The translations under genes were made by a program, and so were the position numbers. Positions 9,017 through 18,413 of a DNA stretch of 64,000 bases are shown here, piece after piece. The DNA is from Mesobacillus persicus (GTDB lineage: Bacteria; Bacillota; Bacilli; Bacillales; Cytobacillaceae). The notes below the pieces were generated by a model, which did not search any database, was not told the DNA's origin, and saw only the letters and a program-made list of their open reading frames with translations. Each line of letters begins with the position of its first letter. The first letter of the stretch is position 1. The stretch spans positions 90,224-154,223 of the forward strand of contig NZ_FOBW01000013.1 in NCBI RefSeq assembly GCF_900109925.1, given 5' to 3'.

Positions 9017-10762
9017 TCACTCCATTTGGTCACTTCGCAATTGCTGTTCAGCAAGTTTCCGATACAAGCTGTGGGTCGTGAACAATTCGCGGTGGCGGCC
9101 AATCCCTGTGACTTCCCCTTTTTCTAGCACAACAATCTGGTCCGCATCGACGACGGTTGAGAGTCGGTGGGCAATCACGAGCGTTGTTCGCCCCTCCATT
9201 AATCGATTTAGTGCTTTTTGGACGAGAACCTCTGAGGCACTGTCTAGGTTAGAGGTGGCCTCATCTAGTAAAAGTATCTTTGGGTTGCGAATTAAGGCAC
9301 GGGCGATGGCAATTCGCTGGCGTTGCCCTCCGGAAAGCTTAATGCCACGTTCACCAACCTCTGTTTTATATCCTTCTGATAAACGCTCAATGAACTCGGC
9401 CGCATTGGCTAGTTCAGCAGCATTTTGAATCTCTTCAGCGGTAACATGCCTTTCCAGTCCGTAAGCAATATTATCACGAATCGTCCCAGACATGATTGGG
9501 CTTTCCTGTGATACGTAACCGATTTGGCTTCGCCAGGATTGAAGGTTAAAATCACGAATGTCCGTGGCACCAAGTTTGATTGCCCCGCCAGTAGGTTGAT
9601 AAAATCGTTCTAGTAAAGCGAACATCGTCGTTTTTCCGCTTCCACTAGGGCCGACAAACGCCGTTGTTTTACCAGTTGGGATCAGAAAATGGAGGTTTCT
9701 TAGGACATTGGTTTGATTTTGGTATTCAAATGATAAGCCATCAAAAAACAAGTCTTGAGAAGGGTTCTGCACAGCCAGGTTTCGGCCATTCTCCTCTCGG
9801 TTGATTAAAAGAATTTCCTGAATGCGCTCGGTCGCACCGGCGGCCTTTTGAAAGGCCGTGAAAAACGAAGCCATCCGGCTAAATGGAACGACAATTTGAA
9901 ACATGTAAATTATAATCGCAACTAGCGACCCTGCGGTCAAGGTACCTGAAGCAACGCGGACCCCACCATACCCAATTAGAATGACCAACACTAGCATCAT
10001 AATAAAGGTCATAAACGGGGAAATCACCGCTTGGATGCGTGCCTCTTTTAATCCAAATTGAAAAAGATGGGTGATTCCTTTGTCGCCTTTTTCTTCTTCC
10101 GCCTTCTCAGCATGGTACGCCTTGACTAAACGAATATCAGATAGCACGCGACCAAGATTGCCAGAAAACCCAGCCATTTCATCCTGGGCTGCCTTTGAAA
10201 TTTTATACATTTTCCGACCTAATGGCATGATGATTAAAAGGGCGAGCGGGACGGAAGTGATCATAATCAACGTCATTTTCCAATCAATGACGAGGAGAAT
10301 AATCACCGAACCAATGATTGAAATGATTCCAGTAATAAACGCAATCAAATGTTGGGTAATTAAATTTTTAACAATATTCGTATCTTGGGTGATTCGACTC
10401 ATCGTTTCGCCCGATTCATGCTGGTCGAAATAGGGAATAGGTAGATTCAATACTTGGTTCCATAGCTTGCGGCGGATCGATGCAACCACCGCTTCGCCCA
10501 TATAGGCCAAGAAGTAATAAGAAAAGGCACCAGCCGCTGTTTGTAAAATAAATGTAACAGCCAAAAATGCAATCACCGAAGGCTCGAGGGAGGCAACCGA
10601 AAGTTGATCAACCAGTGACTTCGTAAACCACGGAACAATGAGTCCAGCGGCTGTTTCAATTACACTTAAGGTAATGCCAATAATCAGTAGCCATTTAGGT
10701 ACTTTTGCGTCTTTTATCATTCCAATGAGGGATTTCCAATCAAAACCTTTTTCTTTTTTCAT
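9017..10762 (-). CDS. bmrA: BmrA-like half-size ABC multidrug exporter
   Basis: A 581-residue half-transporter with an N-terminal six-helix membrane domain (about 1-310) and a C-terminal ATPase. Walker A GPSGSGKTT is at about 369, the signature LSGGQRQRIAIARAL at about 478, and Walker B ILLLDEATSNLDS at about 500, followed by the H-loop AHRLST. The protein follows Bacillus BmrA closely in the membrane part (ESGETMSRITQDT, SIIGSVIILL, TERIQEIL). Such proteins act as homodimers that export lipophilic drugs. ATG is preceded by CAGGAG. It is a single gene. Orthology to BmrA, as opposed to a paralogue, is likely but not proven. Confidence 0.82.
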   Translation of the reverse strand: MKKEKGFDWKSLIGMIKDAKVPKWLLIIGITLSVIETAAGLIVPWFTKSLVDQLSVASLEPSVIAFLAVTFILQTAAGAFSYYFLAYMGEAVVASIRRKLWNQVLNLPIPYFDQHESGETMSRITQDTNIVKNLITQHLIAFITGIISIIGSVIILLVIDWKMTLIMITSVPLALLIIMPLGRKMYKISKAAQDEMAGFSGNLGRVLSDIRLVKAYHAEKAEEEKGDKGITHLFQFGLKEARIQAVISPFMTFIMMLVLVILIGYGGVRVASGTLTAGSLVAIIIYMFQIVVPFSRMASFFTAFQKAAGATERIQEILLINREENGRNLAVQNPSQDLFFDGLSFEYQNQTNVLRNLHFLIPTGKTTAFVGPSGSGKTTMFALLERFYQPTGGAIKLGATDIRDFNLQSWRSQIGYVSQESPIMSGTIRDNIAYGLERHVTAEEIQNAAELANAAEFIERLSEGYKTEVGERGIKLSGGQRQRIAIARALIRNPKILLLDEATSNLDSASEVLVQKALNRLMEGRTTLVIAHRLSTVVDADQIVVLEKGEVTGIGRHRELFTTHSLYRKLAEQQLRSDQME

Positions 10763-10863
10763 AAAACGTACTCCTGTCTAAAATCATCTAATTCTAGTTT
10801 AATCTTAATGGGGTGAATTATAAAGCGGGGAGCAATGCTAAAATAGCAACAGGGAGGTTAGCG

Positions 10864-11538
10864 ATGAAAGAACTTGTTGGTGAAATACGAGAAAGATTTG
10901 CTGAAAAGGCAAATAAAGAAAATGCAGAGCAAATGAGCAAATATTTGAAAAATCATTTCACGTTCTTTGGGATAAAAACACCATTAAGACGGGAAATAGT
11001 TAAGGGTTATTTTCATGAGACGGAGCTATTAAAGAAGCCTTTTAGCGAAGAGTTTGTGCTCTCATTATGGGCGGAACCTGAAAGAGAATTTCAAATGGTT
11101 GCTGCCGATTATATCGTACATAACTTGAAGAACCTCAAGAAGCAGCACATAGATTTAATGGAACAACTAATCACAACAAAGACATGGTGGGATTCAGTCG
11201 ATACGTTAGCATCGAAACCGGTTGGTAAGATTGTTGCCGACCACCCTGAGCTGATCACTGAGCGACTTGATAGGTGGGCCGTATCAGAAAATATGTGGCT
11301 CCGCAGAACCTCAATTATTTTTCAGCTAAAATATAAGGCAGAAACAGATGAGAATTTGCTTTATCGCTACATAAAAATAAATGCTGATAGCAAGGAATTT
11401 TTTATCCAAAAAGCAATTGGTTGGGCACTGCGGGAATACTCAAAAACAAATCCTGAATCTGTTAGGAATTTTATCGAAACGAATAAACTAGCCCCCTTAA
11501 GCGTGCGTGAGGGTGGAAAGCATTTACCAAAAAAATAG
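10864..11538 (+). CDS. AlkD-like DNA alkylation repair protein
   Basis: A 224-residue all-helical HEAT-like repeat protein of the AlkD DNA glycosylase family, which removes N3- and N7-alkylated purines. The catalytic set of AlkD can be recognised: the Trp and Asp in TWWDSVD, the Arg in WLRRTS, and the Trp in GWALREYS. I start at ATG 10864, with AGGGAGG 7 bases upstream; the longer frame from 10813 has no ribosome site. An HAD phosphatase gene follows 81 bases downstream. Confidence 0.85.
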   Translation: MKELVGEIRERFAEKANKENAEQMSKYLKNHFTFFGIKTPLRREIVKGYFHETELLKKPFSEEFVLSLWAEPEREFQMVAADYIVHNLKNLKKQHIDLMEQLITTKTWWDSVDTLASKPVGKIVADHPELITERLDRWAVSENMWLRRTSIIFQLKYKAETDENLLYRYIKINADSKEFFIQKAIGWALREYSKTNPESVRNFIETNKLAPLSVREGGKHLPKK

Positions 11539-11619
11539 CTAATTCTAGGATGAAACTTCCAATCCATGATAGAATGGCAAATATTAAGTATTAAATATGA
11601 TAGTGAAGGTGAAAAAACT

Positions 11620-12474
11620 ATGATTAAATGCATCGCGTCGGATATGGATGGAACATTATTAAACGCTTATCAGAAGATTACCGAAGAGAATAAAGCAGCT
11701 ATTTTAAAAGCACAGGCACAAGGAGTCGAGTTTGTCGTAGCGACAGGGCGTTCTTATCAAGAGGCTATGTTTGTATTGGAGGAAGCTGGGTTAAAATGCC
11801 CAGTGATTTCTGTAAACGGCGCAGAGGTGCGTAATGTGGACGGAGAGGTTGTTGTCGCCAATCCGATAGCAAAGGCATTAGCGAAAGAAGCTGCTACTCT
11901 TTTAAGAGAGCAAGGAATCTATTTTGAGGTTTACACCAACAAGGGTACGTTCACAGATAATGAGGATAAGGGAATTACAGCGATCATTGATATCTTTTCA
12001 AGTGCAAACCCTGAGGCTCCGATGGAGATGATAGTCGAAGGAGCCAAGGAGCGCTTCAAGCAAGGGCTTGTTCATGTTGTAGACAATTATGAATCACTTT
12101 TCGATGATGACGAGCACCAAATCTATAAGTTTCTAGCTTTCTCCATGGATGCAGAAAAGCAAACGGCAGGACGCCGAGCGCTTGAAGGGATTGCTGGCCT
12201 AGCCATTAGTTCGTCTGGTTTTCTTAATATTGAGGTTACTAGTGAAGACGCCCAGAAAGGTGTTGCTCTTGAACGATTTGTTAGGGAACGAGGCATTGAA
12301 ATGTCTGAAACAATGGCGATTGGCGACAATGAAAATGACTTATCCATGCTGAATCGTGCTGGAAGAGCGGTTGCGATGGGGAATGCTTCATTTGAAATCC
12401 AAATGGAGTGTGACGTTGTGACTGCGACAAATGACGAGAGTGGCGTGGCTCAGGCAATCTTGGAGGTATTATAG
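11620..12474 (+). CDS. Cof-type HAD-IIB family phosphatase
   Basis: A 284-residue haloacid dehalogenase-type hydrolase. Motif I DMDGTLL is at residues 8-14, motif II is VVATGRS, and motif IV is GDNENDLSML near 240, with a conserved lysine (DAQKG) just before it. A C2-type cap lies between. These enzymes dephosphorylate sugar phosphates, FMN or pyridoxal phosphate; this one cannot be assigned further. I start at ATG 11620 after GTGAAGGTG. The upstream extension from 11566 has no ribosome site. Next gene is 60 bases downstream on the same strand. Confidence 0.85.
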   Translation: MIKCIASDMDGTLLNAYQKITEENKAAILKAQAQGVEFVVATGRSYQEAMFVLEEAGLKCPVISVNGAEVRNVDGEVVVANPIAKALAKEAATLLREQGIYFEVYTNKGTFTDNEDKGITAIIDIFSSANPEAPMEMIVEGAKERFKQGLVHVVDNYESLFDDDEHQIYKFLAFSMDAEKQTAGRRALEGIAGLAISSSGFLNIEVTSEDAQKGVALERFVRERGIEMSETMAIGDNENDLSMLNRAGRAVAMGNASFEIQMECDVVTATNDESGVAQAILEVL

Positions 12475-12534
12475 GGACTAAAAGTAAACCCCCTTCCATT
12501 TTGCCTCACTTTTAGAGCAGAGAGGAAGGTTACG

Positions 12535-13611
12535 ATGAAGAAACTTTGGACGATTATTCCCATTGTCGGCGTGCTTTTATTCGGGTGTTCCAATAACGGC
12601 GGGCAGACGGGTGAGGATACGGTCGATGAACAGGAAGCTGCTGCCCGCCCAATTGAGGTAGAGGTTCTTGCAAATAAACTTGAAGTACCATGGTCCATCA
12701 ATAAGCTTGGGGACATCTTTTATATGAGCGAGCGGAGAGGTAGCATTACCAAGGTGGATAATGGCGAGCAGACGAGACAAAAGGTTGTGCTTGAAAAGCC
12801 GCTTTCGCTAGCTTCTGAGGCTGGGTTACTTGGGCTTGTGTTGGCGCTTGATTTCGAGGAAACTGGCCGGGCTTTTGGCTATTACACTTATGAAGATAGT
12901 GGACAATATAACAGGATTATTGAGCTAAAGCTTGCTGATGATGAATGGCGAGAAACGAAAGTCTTGCTTGATCACATTCCAAGCGGGAATTTTCACCATG
13001 GTGGTCGATTGGCGATTGGACTTGACGGCAAACTGTATGCAACAGCAGGAGACGCGTCCGAACCAGAACTCGCCCAAGATCTTGAATCACTTGGTGGAAA
13101 GATTTTAAGATTAAACTTGGATGGGTCTGTACCAGAGGACAACCCGTTTGACGGTTCTTATGTGTATAGCTATGGACATCGGAATCCTCAAGGCTTGACT
13201 TGGGCTGAGGACGGGACGATGTATGCAAGTGAGCATGGACCAAATGCCCATGATGAGATCAATATAATCGAAGCCGGCCGCAATTACGGCTGGCCGAAGA
13301 TCATTGGTGAAGACTCACAAGAAGGGTTGGTGACGCCGCTTTTTCAGTCTGGTGACGAAACATGGGCACCATCAGGAGTGGCTGTTTACGATGGCAAACT
13401 CTATGTGGCGACATTAAGAGGGAATGCTGTTCGCGAGTTTAACCTGGAAACGAAAGAGACCAAGGAAGTTGTTAGTGGGTTAGGCCGCATCCGGGATGTC
13501 CGGGTGGAAGGTGACCAGCTTTATTTTATAAGCAATAATACGGACGGGCGGGGTACGCCGCAGGAGAATGATGATCAGCTTTATAGGCTTTCATTATCGG
13601 CTTTGGATTGA
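12535..13611 (+). CDS. PQQ-type sugar (glucose/sorbosone) dehydrogenase lipoprotein
   Basis: A 358-residue exported lipoprotein. The signal peptide ends in the lipobox LLFGC (Cys about 18), so the mature protein would sit on the outer face of the membrane. The rest is a six-bladed beta-propeller of the glucose/sorbosone dehydrogenase family: SWSI-like PWSINKLGD, NFHHGGRLAIGLDGKLY, YGHRNPQGLTW, EHGPNAHDEIN and NYGWPKI are the typical motifs that hold PQQ and the catalytic His. Such proteins oxidise aldose sugars. Whether the host makes PQQ is not shown in this window, so the activity is uncertain. ATG is preceded by GAGAGGAAGG. Confidence 0.85.
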   Translation: MKKLWTIIPIVGVLLFGCSNNGGQTGEDTVDEQEAAARPIEVEVLANKLEVPWSINKLGDIFYMSERRGSITKVDNGEQTRQKVVLEKPLSLASEAGLLGLVLALDFEETGRAFGYYTYEDSGQYNRIIELKLADDEWRETKVLLDHIPSGNFHHGGRLAIGLDGKLYATAGDASEPELAQDLESLGGKILRLNLDGSVPEDNPFDGSYVYSYGHRNPQGLTWAEDGTMYASEHGPNAHDEINIIEAGRNYGWPKIIGEDSQEGLVTPLFQSGDETWAPSGVAVYDGKLYVATLRGNAVREFNLETKETKEVVSGLGRIRDVRVEGDQLYFISNNTDGRGTPQENDDQLYRLSLSALD

Positions 13612-13702
13612 AGGCAGGAAGATTAGCTGTTTTTGTAACGGGTCACAAACATAGACACGTAAAGCGATATTTGTAGAAAAAAGTATAAGGACATGCACCC
13701 TA

Positions 13703-13740
13703 AATTGTAGGGGTACAATGGCTGTTGTATCCCCACAATT
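13703..13740. repeat. Long imperfect hairpin
   Basis: Sixteen-base arms AATTGTAGGGGTACAA and TTGTATCCCCACAATT match at 14 of 16 positions around a six-base loop. No T tract follows, so it is not a plain terminator. Confidence 0.6.
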
Positions 13741-13770
13741 CTACCTCCAATTTGATATTCAATTTATAAT

Positions 13771-13962
13771 ACTAAGCGGAGATTTTCCGGTTAATTGCGG
13801 AATGGAGCTCGTTTTGGGGGAAATAAGGGGAGATTTTCCGCTTATACAATAAAAAACCCTCCATTTTCACGTTTTTCGAATGAATAGCCGGAATTTCTCC
13901 GGTTATATAAGCTATTTTCAATGCTATTTACAAATTAAGCGGAATTTCTCCGCTTATTTATC
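13771..13962 (+). repeat. Array of four hairpin units (family R2, copy 1)
   Basis: Four units of 20-25 bases such as TAAGCGGAATTTCTCCGCTTA and ATAGCCGGAATTTCTCCGGTT, separated by AT-rich spacers. Units and spacers follow the same order as the array at 46400-46590. Together with the hairpin at 13703 this fills most of the 500-base gap. Confidence 0.75.
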
Positions 13963-14070
13963 AATCCATGCTGATTCGCTCATCAGGGTCCGTTCTTTTA
14001 AGGTTGCATAGGGAGCAGAATGTTGATTGTGTGTGGTCACCTTATAAAAGGGCTACGTGCCTACAAAAGC

Positions 14071-14114
14071 AAAAAGATGGCCCTCGCTCACGTATAAAGC
14101 GATGGCCATCTTTT
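14071..14114. terminator. Bidirectional terminator
   Basis: AAAAGATGGCC pairs with GGCCATCTTTT, with a second CTCGCT/AGCGA-like inner stem. It lies just past the last gene of the nos cluster (minus strand). Confidence 0.85.
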
Positions 14115-14119
14115 AATAG

Positions 14120-15022
14120 TTATAGCAGCTCAATCTCCAGTGAATCCACCTGTGAAACAAGTAGCTCTTCATACTTCTTTTCGGCTGTGAATTGAACTTC
14201 CTGGTCACTGGCTTTTGGATTATCCTTTTTCACTAATTCAACCACGTCAGCCTGTACTTTCTGTGTTAAGACAATTTTTTCATATTGTGATTGTTGAAAA
14301 CTCCAGAATTTCTCTTCGCCATATTCAGAGATTAGTTGCTGCGCAACTTCAGATTCATTGTACTGACTGCGGACTTTTTCAACTTCCACATTCACCTCTG
14401 ATTCACTAACTTGATGCCCCTTCTCTTCACCCAACATCGCCATTGCCCGCAGGCGAATAATTTGAGCGACAAGCATGTTTTGGTTATCATTCAGCTGCTC
14501 CTGTGTATCCCAGTAGTTCATCGCTTCTTCTAAATCAGCGCCCGTATATTTTTGTTGATCTGTTTCACGAGCCATTTCGATGTGGAGGGTATTGATAAAA
14601 CGGTAAAACTCAACGTCTTCCTGCGTGACCCATTCCCCATTAATGGAGGCGACGCCGCCGGCTTCATCGACAGTGATTTCAACAACTTTTTCTAGCTCTT
14701 CGCCATCTTTTTCAAGGGAGAAGACAACTTCCCACTTGCCGGCCATAGTCATCACCGCTGGCCCTGTATATATGCCATCTGCTACTTCTTCCAATGTGAC
14801 TTCGACTGTACCGTGGTCCATTTCGACCATAGCTAACTCGGCTGTTACCGATAAATCAGACACTGGTTCAGTGCCATCTTTTATTTCTATTTCTATTGTC
14901 GACTCTTTCCCTTTAATAAAAGTAGGTTCTTTTGTTACGTCAAGATTCCAATTTGGTGTCCCGCTGCAAGCGGAAAGAAGTGCTACTAGTAAAAGAAGTG
15001 TCCCGATTGACCATTTTTTCAT
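14120..15022 (-). CDS. Nos-cluster lipoprotein: FixH/YtkA-like domain plus SurA-N-like helical domain
   Basis: A 300-residue lipoprotein (lipobox LLSACS, Cys about 19). Residues 25-120 form a FixH/YtkA-like beta-sandwich: EPVSDLSVTAELAMVEMDHG, then DGIYTGPAVMTMAGKWEVVF. From about 128 a helical region begins with VASINGEWVTQEDVEFYRF, typical of SurA-N chaperone segments, and runs to the end without a PPIase domain. It is the last gene of the nos cluster, two bases after nosF. No nosL copper chaperone is visible, so it may help copper delivery or NosZ folding on the outer face; this is inference. Confidence 0.7.
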   Translation of the reverse strand: MKKWSIGTLLLLVALLSACSGTPNWNLDVTKEPTFIKGKESTIEIEIKDGTEPVSDLSVTAELAMVEMDHGTVEVTLEEVADGIYTGPAVMTMAGKWEVVFSLEKDGEELEKVVEITVDEAGGVASINGEWVTQEDVEFYRFINTLHIEMARETDQQKYTGADLEEAMNYWDTQEQLNDNQNMLVAQIIRLRAMAMLGEEKGHQVSESEVNVEVEKVRSQYNESEVAQQLISEYGEEKFWSFQQSQYEKIVLTQKVQADVVELVKKDNPKASDQEVQFTAEKKYEELLVSQVDSLEIELL

Positions 15023-15024
15023 AA

Positions 15025-15693
15025 TTAAATTCCTCCCAAATGTTGAAGCTCAACAAATTCATCAACAGGATATTTTGTTATTTTCCCGTCCTCCAAATAG
15101 GCGACATGCGTACAAAGCTGCCTAATTTCATCAAGGTGATGGGAGGATAACAGGATGGTCTTGCCTTTTAAATCTCGCAGGATCTCTAAAATTTCCCTAC
15201 GGCCAATCGGGTCAATGCCACTCGTCGGTTCGTCGAGAATGATGATGTCGGAGTCCTGATACAATGTAACCGCTAGACCAAGCCGTTGCAGCATTCCTTT
15301 GGAATACCCTTTTACATGTGAGTCTTTATCCTCCCAGAGCCTGACGGAAGTTAAGATTTCCTTTACCCTCTGCTCGTCTACAATCCCTTTACTAGCTTTA
15401 GCGAAAAACAACATGTTTTCATAGCCAGTTAATGACGGATAGAGCATGAACTTTTCAGGTAGATAAGCAATCTCATTTTTCCAAGTTGTTTTTTTACTAC
15501 GTTCCTTGCCGTTTATTTTAATACTTCCAGTTTTGCTTGGTAAAAGACCAAGGAGGCAACTGATGAAAGTTGATTTCCCGGCTCCGTTTCTTCCAACCAA
15601 TGCACAGACTTCATTTTTTTCAAGTTTCAAAGAGATATTATCGAGCACGGTTTTTTTACCAAAGGATTGGGTTAATGTTGTTACTTCAATCAT
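15025..15693 (-). CDS. nosF: NosF, ABC transporter ATPase of the nitrous oxide reductase cluster
   Basis: A 222-residue ABC ATPase. Walker A GRNGAGKS is at about 34-41, the signature YSKGMLQRLGLA at about 135, Walker B DIIILDEPTSGID at about 155, and the H-loop SSHHLDE near 190. NosF with NosY and NosD forms the NosDFY complex that matures the CuZ centre of NosZ. Its ATG overlaps the nosY stop by four bases, so the two are translationally coupled. An isolated ABC ATPase of this type could serve other exporters, but the context settles it. Confidence 0.88.
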   Translation of the reverse strand: MIEVTTLTQSFGKKTVLDNISLKLEKNEVCALVGRNGAGKSTFISCLLGLLPSKTGSIKINGKERSKKTTWKNEIAYLPEKFMLYPSLTGYENMLFFAKASKGIVDEQRVKEILTSVRLWEDKDSHVKGYSKGMLQRLGLAVTLYQDSDIIILDEPTSGIDPIGRREILEILRDLKGKTILLSSHHLDEIRQLCTHVAYLEDGKITKYPVDEFVELQHLGGI

Positions 15694-16487
15694 TCAAAGC
15701 CCTCCTTACGATGCAACATGACGGCCCCGGCAAAAGAGAGCCCTAACCAGAATATGAGATTCAAGGTAAAAAACATTGTTGGTGAGAGCCACATAAAGGA
15801 CTCTAGCAATCTCGACATGTTTCCAAAGGAGTAAAGTCCGAGACTTGATTCTAAAAACATCCTGATCGCCTGAATCGGATTTAAGAAATAGGCAATCGAA
15901 AATAGCTGGACATTGTCATGGGTTACATTTGAAAGCACCGACAATAAGGCAAAGTCATGTAAGAAAAAGAAGTAAAACCAAATCACAATCGCGATGCCAG
16001 TAATCTGCATTCTTGAACGACTAATGCTGCCGATGAACACGCCAAGTTGGGTGAATACAAGCATGAATCCTATAAGGGCCGCCAGGAAAAGAAAGTAGTG
16101 GCTAAATGGAATCGCAAAGAAAAACTTCAGCGGAATCAAGTAAATGAAAAACCAGATGAAGACTGGTGCGATTAGTACAGATTGAATGGCAAGGCTTTTT
16201 TTAAATAAAAAGCTTAACGTGCTCTCCTGCCGGGTTAATAGCATAACAAGTGTTTTCTGCTCCTTCTCCTGGAAGATTGAAAAGGCACCGAGGAAAAGGC
16301 AGAGGATTGGAATAAAGTAAATTAGACTCTCAAATAAATTGACAACGAGAATATAAAAGCCTTGATCAACACCAAGTCCTGAAGACCTGGAGAGCATCAG
16401 TAAGGATACAATGATGATGATTCCTAATGAAAGCCAGAGCCCCTTGCTTCTTAAACTCTCCTTCCATTCCTTCCAAATGTAGTTCAT
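15690..16487 (-). CDS. nosY: NosY, membrane permease of the NosDFY complex
   Basis: A 265-residue membrane protein of the ABC-2 type with about six helices. The N terminus MNYIWKEWKESLRSKGLWL is the usual cytoplasmic start of NosY, and QEKEQKTLVMLLTRQ is the conserved loop after helix 2. It partners NosF (overlap of four bases) and the extracytoplasmic NosD. ATG is preceded by AAGGGGAAA. Function in copper-sulfide centre assembly is known for the family. Confidence 0.85.
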   Translation of the reverse strand: MNYIWKEWKESLRSKGLWLSLGIIIIVSLLMLSRSSGLGVDQGFYILVVNLFESLIYFIPILCLFLGAFSIFQEKEQKTLVMLLTRQESTLSFLFKKSLAIQSVLIAPVFIWFFIYLIPLKFFFAIPFSHYFLFLAALIGFMLVFTQLGVFIGSISRSRMQITGIAIVIWFYFFFLHDFALLSVLSNVTHDNVQLFSIAYFLNPIQAIRMFLESSLGLYSFGNMSRLLESFMWLSPTMFFTLNLIFWLGLSFAGAVMLHRKEGFE

Positions 16488-16523
16488 AGTCCATTTCCCC
16501 TTGTTTTCAATTCTAGGATCAAT

Positions 16524-17825
16524 TTATTTCCTGAGGGATTTAATTTTATAAAAGAATAATAGTCCTCCTGCCAGGAGAAGCGCTGGCCATAGAAGGCTTT
16601 GTTTTCCTGTGTTGCTTGTTAAAGGATGCTCATCCTCAAACATGATTTTGCTATTGTTCAAGAGTTCGTTCATTTTTTCATAAACAGTAATGGCGGGACT
16701 TTTTAAAAATAAATAGGTTAATTCTTGGTCCTCAATCAACTCGTAAAGGGAGGATTGGTAGGTTGCAGGAGTGTCGCCTATTCCGTTTTGGTCGAGATCA
16801 AGTAAGGCGAAGTCATTGCCCCAGTTGTTTCCTTTTCCGTCTTTACTCCAAAAATGATTTCCTGTTCCCCCGAGCGTAACTGCAGGCAATGTGTTTTCAT
16901 CTATTAGATTCTCAGTGAAAACCTGGTCGTTCGAGCTAGCCCAAAGTTCTACACCGATTTGATTTTGGAAAATATGATTTCCACGAATAAGGTTTCTCGT
17001 GGATTGATCTATATAGATACCTCGCTGATTCATGCGGAAAGTATTATTTTCAATAGAATTATCATTTGCCGATAACAGCAAAATCCCAAATGAACGGTGA
17101 CCATAATTAAAAATAAATTCATTCTCTTCAAGCTTTAATCCATTGGAATGCATGATTGCAGCTCCGCCTGTATTAAACGTGAATATGTTGTTTTTAAACT
17201 CATTTTCATTCGAATACATGAAATGGAGACCATACCTAGTTTTTGAAATTTGGTTATTTAAGACAACATTTCCATCTGCATAATCGAAGAACATGCCATC
17301 ACGGGTGCCTTCAATTTCGTTATTACTTAAAGTGTTTTTATTCGAATAATAAATGTGTAGTCCATTTCCTTGTCCGGCAATTTCACCATCGCCACTACCA
17401 ATGACCTGAACATGGTCAATCGTGTTTTCATGCGCCTGGCTTAAATAGATTCCGTGAAACGAGTTTTGAATCAATAAATGCTCCAATGTGTTTCCATTTG
17501 TATAAACCTTAATGGCTGCATACTCCTCAGAGCTGTTGCGATTCATACTTCCATTTTCAACTTCAAAGTTCGAAAGAGTCACACCTTCTGCCCGGACCGA
17601 GATGACATTCCCAGTCGCATCTCCTCTGATAACTGTTTTATCTGCTCCAATTAGCTTTAGGGGCTTGTCAATGACAATGTTTCCTTCGTACGTCTTATTT
17701 TCTAACTCGATGGTTGCGCCTTCTTCTGCCTCATCGATAATCGATTGGAGATTTTCAGTTGCTCCTGGCCTGCAGGGGCCGAGGATTAAGGCGAACAGAA
17801 CGAGCAGGCTCAGGATTTTTTTCAT
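16524..17825 (-). CDS. nosD: NosD, extracytoplasmic copper-maturation protein
   Basis: A 433-residue exported protein with a parallel beta-helix (CASH) domain. An N-terminal signal sequence (MKKILSLLVLFALILG) is followed by repeating strands such as NTFRMNQRGIYIDQSTRNLI and by NHFWSKDGKGNNWGNDF-type family residues. A C-terminal helix (SLLWPALLLAGGLLFFYKIK) would hold it to the membrane. NosD delivers copper to NosZ in the NosDFY system. I start at ATG 17825: it overlaps the nosB stop as ATGA and has GGAAGGA 9 bases upstream. The longer frame from 17843 has no ribosome site. Confidence 0.88.
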   Translation of the reverse strand: MKKILSLLVLFALILGPCRPGATENLQSIIDEAEEGATIELENKTYEGNIVIDKPLKLIGADKTVIRGDATGNVISVRAEGVTLSNFEVENGSMNRNSSEEYAAIKVYTNGNTLEHLLIQNSFHGIYLSQAHENTIDHVQVIGSGDGEIAGQGNGLHIYYSNKNTLSNNEIEGTRDGMFFDYADGNVVLNNQISKTRYGLHFMYSNENEFKNNIFTFNTGGAAIMHSNGLKLEENEFIFNYGHRSFGILLLSANDNSIENNTFRMNQRGIYIDQSTRNLIRGNHIFQNQIGVELWASSNDQVFTENLIDENTLPAVTLGGTGNHFWSKDGKGNNWGNDFALLDLDQNGIGDTPATYQSSLYELIEDQELTYLFLKSPAITVYEKMNELLNNSKIMFEDEHPLTSNTGKQSLLWPALLLAGGLLFFYKIKSLRK

Positions 17826-18388
17826 CTTTTTCGGTCCTTCCATAGTGGAATTAAGAGTAATAAAAATGCGGCCATGACAAGATAGGAGCCTGTTCCCAAA
17901 ATGCTATAAGTGGTGAAATTTGCAACGATATTCTCACCGATGATCGGGGGGATAAAGGGTTCCATCTCGATTGGTGCCATGGGATCTAGGTTTGTTCCGA
18001 AATCTTTAAGCCAGCGTCTTAAGTCCCATACGCCCAGGGTCCCACCAGCTGCAAAGAGGGCGATAACCGTATATAAATACGCTTTTCTCCTGATTAGCGC
18101 TACTGATAAAACAATTACGGCTAAACCAATAATTAAATATTTTAGATACTGCAGTTCTGGGAAGTTTTCTTCGCTAAAGTTTTTCATCCCAATATAATGA
18201 TTCAGTGCATTGATATTATCGATATCACCTTCGAGTTTGTCAGGGTAGACGATGATATTTAGGCCTTCTGGGTATTGGGGAGCAAAAAACTCCATTCGCC
18301 ACCAAGGAAAGAACAAGGAGGCAAAAATCAGAAGAGCCGAAGCGACAATTAAAACCGATGAAACAAGAGAAAGTCGTTTTCCATTCAT
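17822..18388 (-). CDS. nosB: NosB-like membrane protein
   Basis: A 188-residue membrane protein with four helices. It begins with a signal-anchor, then FFPWWRMEFFAPQYPEGL, an extracytoplasmic stretch, three further helices, and a short basic tail. This matches NosB, a membrane protein found only beside clade II (Sec-exported) nitrous oxide reductases; its role is not established. I start at ATG 18388, with GAAAGGCG upstream. The open frame continues 60 codons further, but that part is only the GC-rich repeat element B. The stop overlaps nosD by four bases. Confidence 0.8.
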   Translation of the reverse strand: MNGKRLSLVSSVLIVASALLIFASLFFPWWRMEFFAPQYPEGLNIIVYPDKLEGDIDNINALNHYIGMKNFSEENFPELQYLKYLIIGLAVIVLSVALIRRKAYLYTVIALFAAGGTLGVWDLRRWLKDFGTNLDPMAPIEMEPFIPPIIGENIVANFTTYSILGTGSYLVMAAFLLLLIPLWKDRKR

Positions 18389-18413
18389 AATTGCTACACG
18401 CCTTTCTGTTTTA

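Noticed and set aside
13968..14195. A 75-codon frame antisense to the nos lipoprotein
   Set aside because: It runs through a terminator and overlaps the real gene; composition is not protein-like.
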